This document shows positions 44,295-52,812 of a stretch of DNA of 63,877 bases, piece by piece; positions within the stretch are counted from its first letter, which is position 1; each line of letters begins with the position of its first letter. The notes under the pieces are model-generated. The model was given only the letters and a program-made list of their open reading frames with translations, did not search any database and was not told where the DNA came from. Origin of the DNA: a bacterium (GTDB taxonomy: Bacteria > 4484-113 > JAFGCY01); contig JAGRNT010000021.1 in assembly GCA_020440605.1 (NCBI GenBank), positions 1 to 63,877 of the forward strand. The letters are read 5' to 3'. The position numbers and the translations under genes are program-made.

Positions 44295-46250
44295 ATGGTT
44301 AACAAGACAAGACGGGCCAGCCAGGTCCTGCTGCTGCCCTTCGTTGCGCTGCTGGCGGCGTCCTGCACAGCCGGCCAGTCCGGTCTGCAAACGGAATTGA
44401 GTTCTGCCGCGCTGCCGCTCGGACTGGAGCAGGCAGCTCTTCCGGAACTGCCGGACGGACGCAGTGCCTCCCAGAAGCCGGAGAAGCAGGTCAACGGCTC
44501 AGCCTATGCCTTCTGCTCCGCCAACGTGCTGGAAATGCCTCCGGCACTCTGGCTGAATGCAGGCGGTCCGGAGGCAGAGCTGCAGTGGTCCTGCTACGGC
44601 TTCGACCTGCAGGGCCAGGTCCCGCTCAGTGTCAGCATTGACATGAGTAACGGTGCAGGCAGCAGTGCCTACATCGCGCTGGCGGATTACGACAGCGGCC
44701 GCTGGGAATTCCACGGACCATACGCTGATGACTGCGAGCTCGCCAATGATGATGCCCGTTACATCTCCCCGTCAGACACAGTGTTCGTCGCCGTACTGGC
44801 CCCGGCCGGAAACGACGTGACCGTCAACGGCCTGCTGTTCCAAAGCGATGATGACCCTGGCAACGGCGGCGGCGGTGGCAACGGCGGCGGTGGCGGCAAT
44901 GGTGGAGGCGGGGGAGGGCAGAACCAGCCCCCCATGGCCGCCCTCAGTGCCGCACTGCATGATGGCATCATCCACTACTACGACTTCGACGCCACGCTCA
45001 GCGCTGATCCGGATGGCAGCATCGTCAGCTACGAATACGACTTCGATGGCGACGGCAACTGGGACGAGGTGCTGCTGGACGATGACGATGATCCCTCCAC
45101 CGTCTCCTGGATCTATACCGAGCCCGGCTACTACAGTCCGGTGCTGCGCGTCACGGACGACGACGGCGCGATGGACACAGACAGCGTGGATATCCTCGTG
45201 CGCGGCTACAGCGATGCGCTGCACATCGACAGCGAAGGCCTGGTCGGGTCCGACAGTTCCCTGTTGTGGATTGACGGAGTTCCGGCGATCAGCTACTACG
45301 CTGAGGACGATGGCGATCTCTGCTTCGTGCGATCCAGTGACGGAGAGGGCCGGACTTGGGGCCAGCGCATCGTGGTTGATGCCACTGGCAATGTCGGGCG
45401 CGCCACCAGCCTCGCCATCGTGGACGGCTTCCCGGCAATCTCCTACTACGACGTGACGAATGGCGACCTCAGTTATGTGCGTGCCAATGATGCCGCAGGA
45501 CTGAGCTGGGGCAGCCCGCAGCCGGTTGCCACAATCGGTGACGTCGGCAGCTTCAATTCGCTGGCCGTGGTTGATGGCCATCCCGCGATCGCCTACAAGG
45601 ACTCAACCGGCAATGATCTCGGCTACGTGCGCGCCAACGATGCGAAGGGCGACAGCTGGGGCGAACCATCCGTGATCGTGGACTCCGGCAGCAGCGGGCA
45701 TTACTGCAAAATGGTCGTGGCCGGCGGACGCCCCGCCGTCAGCTACTACGGTGGCGACGGCCTGCACCTGATGTACGTTCGCGCCCAGGACAGCAGCGGC
45801 GCGAGCTGGCAGCAGCCTGTGGAGGTGGACGGACGGGACTACACCGGCAAGTATGCCAGCCTGCAGCTCGTGGATGGCAAGCCGGCGATTGCCTATGTCC
45901 ACAGCGGCGGGGTCTCCTACATACGCGCCGCTGATGCCGCCGGTGACAACTGGTATGAGCCTGTCGATCTGAGCACGCTTGGCAGCGCTGAGTGGACCAG
46001 TCTGGCCATCGTGGACGGACGGCCGCACATCGCCTATTACCGCAGTGACAAGGGAGCACTCTACGCTGCGGAGTCCGGTGACAGCACCGGAGCCGGCTGG
46101 GCTGCACCACTGAAGATCAAGGGCAGTGGCAACTTCAATGCCTCATTCCTGAGCCTGTCATCAGGCAGCGACGTCGCAGGGCTGGCCTACTATGACACCT
46201 CACTCTGGGATGAGGATGTTCCCTGCCTCAGTTACCTGCGTATCTACTAG
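44295..46250 (+). CDS. Lipoprotein with PKD domain and beta-propeller repeats
   Basis: 651 residues. Lipobox LLAASC (about residue 26). A Gly/Asn-rich linker (~190-215) leads to a PKD-like domain (DFDATLSADPDGSIVSYEYDF, read as two parts, ~235-310) with Ca-type DFDGDGN. Seven or so repeats of about 45 residues then follow, with a LAIVDGFPAISYYD type strand and a DLSYVRANDAAGLSWG type strand, as in propellers of surface proteins. Function unknown. The ATG at 44295 follows GAGG and gives a normal signal peptide. An upstream in-frame ATG (44274) is rejected. Confidence 0.82.
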   Translation: MVNKTRRASQVLLLPFVALLAASCTAGQSGLQTELSSAALPLGLEQAALPELPDGRSASQKPEKQVNGSAYAFCSANVLEMPPALWLNAGGPEAELQWSCYGFDLQGQVPLSVSIDMSNGAGSSAYIALADYDSGRWEFHGPYADDCELANDDARYISPSDTVFVAVLAPAGNDVTVNGLLFQSDDDPGNGGGGGNGGGGGNGGGGGGQNQPPMAALSAALHDGIIHYYDFDATLSADPDGSIVSYEYDFDGDGNWDEVLLDDDDDPSTVSWIYTEPGYYSPVLRVTDDDGAMDTDSVDILVRGYSDALHIDSEGLVGSDSSLLWIDGVPAISYYAEDDGDLCFVRSSDGEGRTWGQRIVVDATGNVGRATSLAIVDGFPAISYYDVTNGDLSYVRANDAAGLSWGSPQPVATIGDVGSFNSLAVVDGHPAIAYKDSTGNDLGYVRANDAKGDSWGEPSVIVDSGSSGHYCKMVVAGGRPAVSYYGGDGLHLMYVRAQDSSGASWQQPVEVDGRDYTGKYASLQLVDGKPAIAYVHSGGVSYIRAADAAGDNWYEPVDLSTLGSAEWTSLAIVDGRPHIAYYRSDKGALYAAESGDSTGAGWAAPLKIKGSGNFNASFLSLSSGSDVAGLAYYDTSLWDEDVPCLSYLRIY

Positions 46251-46252
46251 GC

Positions 46253-47821
46253 CTAGCCGCCGCCGCTGCGTGGGATCAGCGCCAGTACGTCAAAGAAGCT
46301 CACGTAGAGGATGAAGCCGATCAGGATCAGTGAGCCGACGAAGTGCACCGTGGCCTCGCTGTGCTCGGAGATGTTGAGGCCGATGCCCTTCAGCGCCACG
46401 AACACCAGCCGTCCGCCGTCCAGCAGGGGGAAGGGCATCAGGTTAAGGATTCCGAGGTTGATGTTGATCACCATGAACATCATCAGGAAGGTGTAGATGT
46501 CGCTCGAGGCGCTCTGGCCGATCAGGTTGAAGATCATGATCGGGCCGCCCACGCTCTTCGAGCCTTCCTTCGTGAAGATCGCGCGCATCCCGTCGAGGAT
46601 CCCGAGCATGCTGTACTTCGCCTCGTCCAGGCTGCGGGACACGGCGCGGCCGAAGGGCAGGCGCACCAGGTCCGGGCGGAAGTTCAGCCCGCCGCTGACC
46701 ATCGTCGTCGCCGCCGGCAGGGTCACCGCCTTGATCTCGCCCTCGCGCTCAACCTTCAGATTCAGCGGCCCGAAGATGTCGGCCTCCATCGGCTCACCGG
46801 TGATCTCGCTCTTCAGCGGCTGGCCGTCGGTGCCCAGCAGCAGGCCCTCCGCAGAGATCCGGAAACGCTCACCCTGTTCATTGAGCGGGTAACCTTCCTC
46901 ATCCAGCGGATGCCCGTAGTAGTCCTGGGCTTCGTAGTTCGCTTCATTGAATGGCGCCATTGCCAGCAGCACATCAAGGCCATTCGTGACCGGCTCGCCG
47001 TTCAGTTCCACCACGCGGTCGCCCACACGCAGGCCGGCGCTGTAGCCGCTGCTGCGGGCCGGGACGAGCGCCACCACATTGCTGCTCTTCATCACTTCAG
47101 TGAGTACCACGCCGAGGCTGAGCTTGCCTTCGTTGAAGTTGTCACGCGTGCGCGGCATGGCTGCGATCTCGATCTCCTGGCCCTGTCGTACAACGCCGAT
47201 GCTGAGCTGCTCGCCACCACTGGCCTGCACCGCATGGATGAACTGCTGCGAATCCTCAACGACAGTACCGTTGATGCTGCGGATGATGTCCCCCGCCTGC
47301 ATCCCGGACTCCTGGGCCGGCATGCCTTCCTCCACGCCGTTGATCATCACCTCATTTACCTGGAAGCCGATCTGCCCCATCACGAAGATCGTCAGCAGCG
47401 CGGCGAGGATGTTCATCACCGGGCCCGCAATCAGGATCGAGGCCTTCTCCCAGCCGTTGATGTCCTGCCAGTGCTTCCAGTACTTACGGCGCTTCTTCTC
47501 CATTTCGGAGATGGTCTCCGGATCGAGTGGCTTGTCCTCCTCACCGATGGCGCGGATCGGCTGTGGATCGGCAGCGGGCATGTGCCCGTCATCCACCATT
47601 CCTTCAATCTTCACGAAGCCGCCGAGCGGAAACAGGCAGAGGTGGTATTCGGTCTCACCGAGTGTGAAACGGAAGAGGCTCGGGCCCATACCGATCGCGA
47701 AGGTCGGCACGGCCACACCGGCGCGCTTGGCAGCCATCATGTGGCCCCATTCATGGATGAACACGATCAGCCCGAAGACTGCTACGACTGCCAGTGCATT
47801 GAAGAAAAATTCCATATGCAT
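46253..47821 (-). CDS. rseP: RseP-like site-2 protease
   Basis: 522 residues (E. coli RseP has 450). Membrane zinc metalloprotease. HEWGH at 23-27 and the second site NLMPFPLLDGGRL near residue 460 form the active centre. Two PDZ-like regions (about 185-265 and 265-400) sit between membrane segments, and the extra length lies after the second PDZ. In other bacteria it cleaves anti-sigma factors or signal peptides within the membrane. Its substrate here is unknown. Three tiny membrane-peptide genes precede it on the same strand. Confidence 0.93.
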   Translation of the reverse strand: MHMEFFFNALAVVAVFGLIVFIHEWGHMMAAKRAGVAVPTFAIGMGPSLFRFTLGETEYHLCLFPLGGFVKIEGMVDDGHMPAADPQPIRAIGEEDKPLDPETISEMEKKRRKYWKHWQDINGWEKASILIAGPVMNILAALLTIFVMGQIGFQVNEVMINGVEEGMPAQESGMQAGDIIRSINGTVVEDSQQFIHAVQASGGEQLSIGVVRQGQEIEIAAMPRTRDNFNEGKLSLGVVLTEVMKSSNVVALVPARSSGYSAGLRVGDRVVELNGEPVTNGLDVLLAMAPFNEANYEAQDYYGHPLDEEGYPLNEQGERFRISAEGLLLGTDGQPLKSEITGEPMEADIFGPLNLKVEREGEIKAVTLPAATTMVSGGLNFRPDLVRLPFGRAVSRSLDEAKYSMLGILDGMRAIFTKEGSKSVGGPIMIFNLIGQSASSDIYTFLMMFMVININLGILNLMPFPLLDGGRLVFVALKGIGLNISEHSEATVHFVGSLILIGFILYVSFFDVLALIPRSGGG

Positions 47822-47854
47822 CCCGGGTCAGGCCCGGCTCCACTCTTGCTCTGT

Positions 47855-47870
47855 TGCGCCGACCGGCGCA
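47855..47870 (-). other. GGUC-loop hairpin 1
   Basis: Minus-strand TGCGCC-GGTC-GGCGCA: a perfect 6-bp stem with a GGTC loop, between peptide 3 and rseP. It is the first of three hairpins with the same loop and closing CC/GG pairs but different outer stems. Confidence 0.75.
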
Positions 47871-47880
47871 GGCATCAGAG

Positions 47881-47967
47881 TCAGGTCAGGCAGAAGCCAC
47901 CGCTCACCGCCAGGTAAGCTGCGGCTCCGACCGCCAGCACGATTGTAATTATCGACCTGAGACTCAC
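47881..47967 (-). CDS. Tiny single-helix membrane peptide with Cys tail (third of three)
   Basis: 28 residues from GTG: a basic start MSLRSIIT, a hydrophobic helix and the tail SGGFCLT. GGAG lies 9 nt before the GTG. It is probably inserted in the cytoplasmic membrane. No family is recognised, though the layout recalls short Cys-rich membrane peptides associated with metal transporters. It is the last of three such genes and lies 59 bp before rseP. Confidence 0.6.
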   Translation of the reverse strand: MSLRSIITIVLAVGAAAYLAVSGGFCLT

Positions 47968-47997
47968 TTGCTTATCTCCGGGAAATGTTCAGGGCAG

Positions 47998-48013
47998 GGG
48001 ACCGACCGGTCCC
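47998..48013 (-). other. GGUC-loop hairpin 2
   Basis: Minus-strand GGGACC-GGTC-GGTCCC: perfect 6-bp stem, loop GGTC, between the second and third tiny genes. Confidence 0.75.
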
Positions 48014-48025
48014 GGGATCTCAGCC

Positions 48026-48112
48026 TCAAAGGCCGCAGCCGCCCTTGCCGAAGGCCATGAAGGCCATTACGGCGGCCAGCAGCAGCAGGGCGACGAGCGC
48101 CTCAGTGCCCAT
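48026..48112 (-). CDS. Tiny single-helix membrane peptide with Cys tail (second of three)
   Basis: 28 residues from ATG: MGTEALVALLLLAAV opens a long hydrophobic helix with four Met/Phe residues, and the tail is FGKGGCGL. No convincing Shine-Dalgarno. It is flanked on both sides by GGUC-loop hairpins. Exact length parity with the next peptide (28 codons) and the shared GG-x-C ending support it as a real gene. Homology searches were not possible. Confidence 0.6.
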   Translation of the reverse strand: MGTEALVALLLLAAVMAFMAFGKGGCGL

Positions 48113-48144
48113 CCGGCTGTCTGCCTTGAATAGTCATCACATTT

Positions 48145-48160
48145 GCGGCCGACCGGCCGC
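48145..48160 (-). other. GGUC-loop hairpin 3
   Basis: Minus-strand GCGGCC-GGTC-GGCCGC: perfect 6-bp stem, loop GGTC, between the first and second tiny genes. Confidence 0.75.
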
Positions 48161-48172
48161 GTCTGATCAGCC

Positions 48173-48277
48173 TCAATGACCGCATCCGCCGCCACCGGGG
48201 CTGCTGGCCATGGATTTGAAGATCCAGATCAGCAGGCCGGAGATGCCGAGGATGCCAATTACATTGCTTATGTCCAT
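48173..48277 (-). CDS. Tiny single-helix membrane peptide with Cys tail (first of three)
   Basis: 34 residues from ATG: MDISNVIGILGISGLL starts one hydrophobic helix, followed by a Lys and the tail SSPGGGGCGH. TATTCT ends 8 nt before the ATG, so transcription probably begins here without a leader. It heads the unit that continues through the other two peptides to rseP. A longer upstream frame runs through unrelated sequence and is rejected. Confidence 0.6.
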   Translation of the reverse strand: MDISNVIGILGISGLLIWIFKSMASSPGGGGCGH

Positions 48278-48452
48278 CGCATCAAAGAATACCCGACGCG
48301 ACCACAGAAACACCTGTGTTTTCACGGACTGTTTACACAGCTTCCCGGGCCGGGGGATACGAGCTGTATGACGCGGGCAGGGGGCCCCGGGGTTCAGTCT
48401 GGCCGGGAATCCCGAATACTGATCTGGCGCATCGCTGCAGCAGTCCACCCGC

Positions 48453-48480
48453 TTGACATCCAGGCTTTTGGTGGTACACT
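48453..48480 (+). promoter_or_regulatory. Promoter of tRNA-Arg
   Basis: TTGACA (48453-48458), 16-bp spacer, TACACT (48475-48480), 12 bp before the tRNA 5' end. Confidence 0.8.
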
Positions 48481-48492
48481 TACTCTCCCCTT

Positions 48493-48566
48493 GCGCACGT
48501 AGCTCAGTGGATTAGAGCATCTGACTACGGATCAGAAGGTCGGGGGTTCGAATCCTCCCGTGCGCG
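48493..48566 (+). tRNA. tRNA-Arg (anticodon ACG)
   Basis: 74 nt. Acceptor arms GCGCACG/CGTGCGC, D-arm AGCTCAGTGGATTAGAGCA, anticodon loop CTACGGA (ACG, wobble A presumably edited to inosine), T-loop TTCGAAT. CCA not encoded. Confidence 0.97.
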
Positions 48567-48599
48567 AGTAACTCCCCCATTGCGCTGCATGTCGATGCC

Positions 48600-48747
48600 T
48601 GCGCGTCTGATCCCTGGTCCCTGTTACCTGAACTACTTCACCAATCAAGACTATTCAGACTACTCGCACTATTGCCAGACTGACATCTGGCCTCCGCACT
48701 GTTGCCAGGCTTACAGCCTGGCCTCCAACTGATCCCTGGTCCCTGAT
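48600..48747. repeat. Heptad repeats and two palindromic units between tRNA-Arg and DUF885
   Basis: GATCCCT, GGTCCCT, GTTACCT and GAACTAC begin a 7-bp-phased run. Two palindromic units in minus orientation lie at 48673-48695 and 48703-48726 (arms CCAGA/TCTGG and CCAGGCT/AGCCTGG), separated by 7 bp. Phased repeats (CCAACTG, ATCCCTG, GTCCCTG) then reach the DUF885 stop. Confidence 0.7.
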
Positions 48748-51102
48748 TTACTTCTTCTTGGCGGCTGGCTTGCGCGTAGTCTTGGCGGCAGTGCTCTTGG
48801 CCGCCGGCTTGGCAGCTGTACTCTTCGGAGCTGGCTTGCCACTGGCAGGCTTGGCGGCGGTGCTGCGGCTGGCAGGCTTGGCAGCCGTGCTCTTTGCTGC
48901 CGGCTTGGCAGGAGCAGTCTTTGCTGCGGGTTTGGTCGCCGCAGACTTCGCAGCGGGTTTGGCAGCAGTCTTGGCTGCAGTGCTGTGGGTTGCCGGCTTG
49001 GAGGTCGTCCTCTTTGCTGCCGGCCTGGCGGCAGTGGTTTTCTTCGCCGTGCTTGCGGCGGGTTTGGCCGTCGTACTCTTCGCGGCGGGCTTGGCGGCAG
49101 TCGGCTTCCTTGTTGCTGAAGCAGCCGGTTTGGCAGTGCTGTTCTTCGCCGCAGGCTTGGCTGCGGGCTTACTGCTGGCCGGCTTCGCGGCAGTGCTGCT
49201 CTTCGACGCAGGCTTCCTGGCGGCCGTGCCGGTCTTCGTGGCGGCAGGCTTCTTCGCCGCAGCCTCAGGTGCAGACTTGGCAGTGCCTGCGCTGCTGCTG
49301 GCCGTCTTCTTCGCCGGGGTCTTTGCCGCCGAAGCGGGCTTGCTGCCAGCCGCCGCCGCCGGCTTCTTTGCCGGAACCGACTTGCGCGCAGGTGCCGCAG
49401 GCTCGGGCTCGGGCTGCTGCTTGCCATCTAGGTTCATCAGCAGGCGGATCTGCTTCAGCGGCAGGCTGCCGTGGCGGATCAGCTCATTGTGGAACTGGCG
49501 GATGTTGAAGGCGTTGCCACGCAGCTTCTTGTAGTCGTCGAGGATGTCCAGCACCTGCATCTTGCCGACGATGTAGCTCATCGGCTGCGTCGGTGACTGG
49601 CAGTAACGGCGCACCTCGGCCTCGGCATTCACCCGTTCCAGACGGGCTTTGTGGACGAGGAAGCGGATGCCCTTCTCGAAGTCCCATTCCCCGCGGTGCA
49701 GATGCACGTCGAGGATCACGCGGCAGGCGCGCCAGAGCTGGTCCTTCAGCTGCAGCAGGCGGCTGCGCAGGTCATCATAGAATCCCTGCTGCCACATCAT
49801 CTCCTCGCAGTACAGGGCCCAGCCCTCCACGAACACGCTCGTGGAGAGCAGCACGCGCAGCGGGCGGTGCCTGAGCTGGTTGGCCAGCGTCATCTGCAGG
49901 TGGTGGCCCGGATAGGCCTCATGCAGCGCGGTGACGACGATGCCATGCGTGGCATGGCCGCGCAGCTGCTCCTCCATCTCCTCGATGCTCTTGTCCTTGT
50001 CAACGGGGGTCACCCAGAAGATTCCGCGCTGCTCCCCGTCATAGGGAGCGGGCGGCACGTAGGCGGCGTATGGGATCACAGGCCGGGCGAAGTCCGGCGT
50101 GGGCACCACGTCGATCTTCTCACCCTCAGGGATGTCAACGAGCCGGTTCTCGATCACGAAGCGCTTGGCGCGCTTCATCTCGTCGGCGTAGTACTGCACG
50201 AGCTCACTGTTCGTCGGATGCTGCAGCTTGAGCCGGTCGATCAGTTCCTCCCAGCTCAGCTCACTGCTCACGCGGCGCGCGGTGTCCTCCAGCTCCTTGA
50301 TGGTGCGGCGGTACTCACGGCGTCCCAGGTCCAGCAGTTCCTCGGAATCCATCTCGAGCTGGTGTTCACGCTTGAGGATCAGGTTGAACAGGTCCTCGCC
50401 GATTGCGAATTCATTCGTGGAGAGGGGGAGCATCTCCTCCTCGATCCACTTCAGGTAGTCATTGACGGCGTCCTCGGCGATCTGCGTGGCCACGCGCATG
50501 TTCTGGCGCGTGCTGGCTTCCTTGACGCGCTTGGCGAACTTGGCAACGGTGTCCTTGAAGAAGTTGATCGCCCCGCCGCCGGCCATGATCGCCGTCTCGC
50601 AGTTGATGCGTGTCGGGCGGCTGACCAGCTTCTTGGCCTGGCCCAGCAGCTTGGGGATCCCCAGCAGGCGCTCGGTCATCTTCTGCGCGGCTTCCTCGGC
50701 GTCACCACAGTCACGCACGGTGATCGCGTAGCAGGAGTAGACGGCATCATCCAGGTACAGGCCGGGATCGCGGTCCTCGCGGGCCCAGTTCTTGTCCTTC
50801 TGCATCTGGATGTAGAGGGTGTCCACCATCAGCTGGCGCTCGATCTTGCTGTCGGCGTCCAGCTCACGCACGGGAATCGCCTTGAAGGAGTCGTGGAATT
50901 CCTTGATCTTCTCGCGGCGCATCTCGATCGCCCGCGGTGCATAATTGGTGAGCTTGCTGTCGTAGTCATGGATACCCATGTACGTGGCAAAACCCGGATA
51001 CTGGCGCATCAGCCAGTCGAAGTACTTATGGGACAGTTTGTCGAAGGCCTGCTGGCCAGCGCTGGATTTAGCGGAGCCGGAACCCGCGGCAGGAGTGGAC
51101 AA
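48748..51102 (-). CDS. DUF885 putative metallopeptidase with a histone-H1-like Lys/Ala/Pro tail
   Basis: 784 residues. Residues ~20-555 are a DUF885 protein: a mostly helical fold with the metal site HEAYPGHH (~410) and EGWALYCEEMM, as in this gluzincin-like peptidase family. From ~560 to the end, about 225 residues are almost only Ala, Lys, Pro, Ser and Thr in AAKPAAKST-type repeats, like the C-terminal tails of histone H1 and some bacterial HU-type proteins. No signal peptide, so cytoplasmic. The start is TTG with GAGGTG upstream. The tail is highly repetitive and could vary in length between strains. Confidence 0.88.
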   Translation of the reverse strand: MSTPAAGSGSAKSSAGQQAFDKLSHKYFDWLMRQYPGFATYMGIHDYDSKLTNYAPRAIEMRREKIKEFHDSFKAIPVRELDADSKIERQLMVDTLYIQMQKDKNWAREDRDPGLYLDDAVYSCYAITVRDCGDAEEAAQKMTERLLGIPKLLGQAKKLVSRPTRINCETAIMAGGGAINFFKDTVAKFAKRVKEASTRQNMRVATQIAEDAVNDYLKWIEEEMLPLSTNEFAIGEDLFNLILKREHQLEMDSEELLDLGRREYRRTIKELEDTARRVSSELSWEELIDRLKLQHPTNSELVQYYADEMKRAKRFVIENRLVDIPEGEKIDVVPTPDFARPVIPYAAYVPPAPYDGEQRGIFWVTPVDKDKSIEEMEEQLRGHATHGIVVTALHEAYPGHHLQMTLANQLRHRPLRVLLSTSVFVEGWALYCEEMMWQQGFYDDLRSRLLQLKDQLWRACRVILDVHLHRGEWDFEKGIRFLVHKARLERVNAEAEVRRYCQSPTQPMSYIVGKMQVLDILDDYKKLRGNAFNIRQFHNELIRHGSLPLKQIRLLMNLDGKQQPEPEPAAPARKSVPAKKPAAAAGSKPASAAKTPAKKTASSSAGTAKSAPEAAAKKPAATKTGTAARKPASKSSTAAKPASSKPAAKPAAKNSTAKPAASATRKPTAAKPAAKSTTAKPAASTAKKTTAARPAAKRTTSKPATHSTAAKTAAKPAAKSAATKPAAKTAPAKPAAKSTAAKPASRSTAAKPASGKPAPKSTAAKPAAKSTAAKTTRKPAAKKK

Positions 51103-51438
51103 GGAACACCTCGATAAATAATCGTCGTTAACCGAACATTTATTATATCACATTTGTCTGAAATCTGTCAAGAATAGACAGAAGAACCCGCATGTGCAAA
51201 GGGCTCAGAGTGAATACCGGCTGAATTGCATGATTATTTGATAAGCCACATATTCGCAATTATCACGAGTGTTTTTAGTCAAGCAGGATTGCATCCGGTC
51301 CTTCATATCCTGCCCGGAACGGATGGTCCTGTGATATCTTGGAAGTGGCAGAAACGGAGTGGACCCGTCCTGCCCACCTTGAAATCTGATGCAATCTGGC
51401 GGGGGATTCATCCAGCCGGGCATTGTCGGGAGAAACCG
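51103..51438 (+). promoter_or_regulatory. AT-rich divergent gap with candidate promoter
   Basis: The 336-bp gap between divergent genes is AT-rich from 51121 to 51270. On the plus strand TTGATA (51238-51243), 17-bp spacer, TATCAC (51261-51266) could serve the gene at 51439 with a ~165-nt leader. A reading frame through this leader joins the gene but lacks initiation signals. Confidence 0.4.
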
Positions 51439-52812
51439 ATGACCTTTCTGCGCGCCTTGTGCTGCGGCCTGCTGGCCGCCTGCCTGCTCAGCTTCCTGCC
51501 CACCTCACGGGCAGAGGCGATCAATCCAAAGGTCGGTGCCCGCAAGGCCCTGTCCTCGATCGTGCAGGTCGTGGTCGACACCCGCTTCGGCACCACCCGC
51601 CGCGTGACCGGCTACCGCTTCAGCCGCGGCTACGTGATGGTGCCCTTTCATGCCATTGCCGATGCCGAGCGCATCCGCATCATGCATGCCGACTTCGGCG
51701 TGGTGGAGATGACGCGCTTCGAAACCCTGGCCAGGGACATGAACACCGCGGTGATCTACTCCGATGCCCTTTACGGCGTTGAATATGAAAGCCTCGTCTA
51801 CGCTGACACCAAGGGACTGTCTCCCGACACACCGATCTCGATCTTCGCCCATGCATCCTATCTCGAGCAGGCTGTCTCCGACGGAATGGTGCTCGATGTG
51901 AACTTCCCGCGGATCTTCGAGCAGAACTGGTTCACCGCCGAGATCCGCCAGGAGTACAGTTACATCCACTTCAGCGGCTACGTTGATCCGGGCAGTGCCG
52001 GCGGGATCCTCGTCGATGAGAACTTCGAGCTGCTCGGGATGATCATCGGCAGTGACGGCAGGGGTGGGGGCTATGCCCTGCGCGCGGAGGACATGCGTGA
52101 GCTGCAGATCAGCTCCGGCATCTACAAGTGGGAGGAGATCTTCACGAAAGCTACCAGCGATGCCGAGGGCTTCGACCTCGTGTTCGGCCCGGCTCCGCAG
52201 CGCATGGACATCCAGAGCCCGGTGGATGGCGGCTTCCTGATGTGGTTCGCCCCCAGTTACGCCCCGGCCTATGAGGACGAGGTCTTCACCGGCGAGATTC
52301 TCGACAAGATAAATGGCAACCGCTTCCACAACGCGGAGATCACGATCGACGGCGTGCCGCTCAGGCAGTACAGCGCATCTCGGCTCTACTTCTGGGATGC
52401 CGATGACAACCCCTGGGAGATGCACGACTCGGGCACGGTCTACGTGCACTTCGATGCCGACAGCCTGTTCCGCAAGCGGGTCTACCGTGACAAGGAGACC
52501 GAGGAGCGGATCATGAGCAAGCACATCATGTGCATGCCGTTGCCGCGCGGCGAGCATCGCGTGATCTACGAGAACCGCATGGCGAATCTCAATGACAGCG
52601 GCGTGAAGCGCATGAACTTCGAACTGGGGCTGGGCAGCGTGCAGAGCCTCGACATCCAGGGCCTGAGCCTCGTGTCGATGAGCTACATTGACAACCCCGC
52701 CGCCGCCGTCAGCCAGAGCGCCGGGCTGCGCTATGAGCTGCAGCGCCGCCCGCTCAGTGATAACGACATCGCGATCGCGCTGCGCGGCCTGCGTTTCAGG
52801 CTCGAGCCCTGA
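51439..52812 (+). CDS. Secreted protein with a degenerate trypsin-like protease domain
   Basis: 457 residues. Signal peptide MTFLRALCCGLLAACLLSF with cleavage after SRAEA. Residues ~20-225 have the look of a chymotrypsin/HtrA-like fold: VPFHAI where the catalytic His lies, RDMNTAVIY in the Asp region, and GSAGGILVDENFELLGMI in the serine region (GSAGG instead of GNSGG). The ~230 C-terminal residues are unrecognised and beta-rich. Activity is doubtful because of the altered Ser motif. GGGAG six nt before the ATG decides the start. Confidence 0.65.
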   Translation: MTFLRALCCGLLAACLLSFLPTSRAEAINPKVGARKALSSIVQVVVDTRFGTTRRVTGYRFSRGYVMVPFHAIADAERIRIMHADFGVVEMTRFETLARDMNTAVIYSDALYGVEYESLVYADTKGLSPDTPISIFAHASYLEQAVSDGMVLDVNFPRIFEQNWFTAEIRQEYSYIHFSGYVDPGSAGGILVDENFELLGMIIGSDGRGGGYALRAEDMRELQISSGIYKWEEIFTKATSDAEGFDLVFGPAPQRMDIQSPVDGGFLMWFAPSYAPAYEDEVFTGEILDKINGNRFHNAEITIDGVPLRQYSASRLYFWDADDNPWEMHDSGTVYVHFDADSLFRKRVYRDKETEERIMSKHIMCMPLPRGEHRVIYENRMANLNDSGVKRMNFELGLGSVQSLDIQGLSLVSMSYIDNPAAAVSQSAGLRYELQRRPLSDNDIAIALRGLRFRLEP

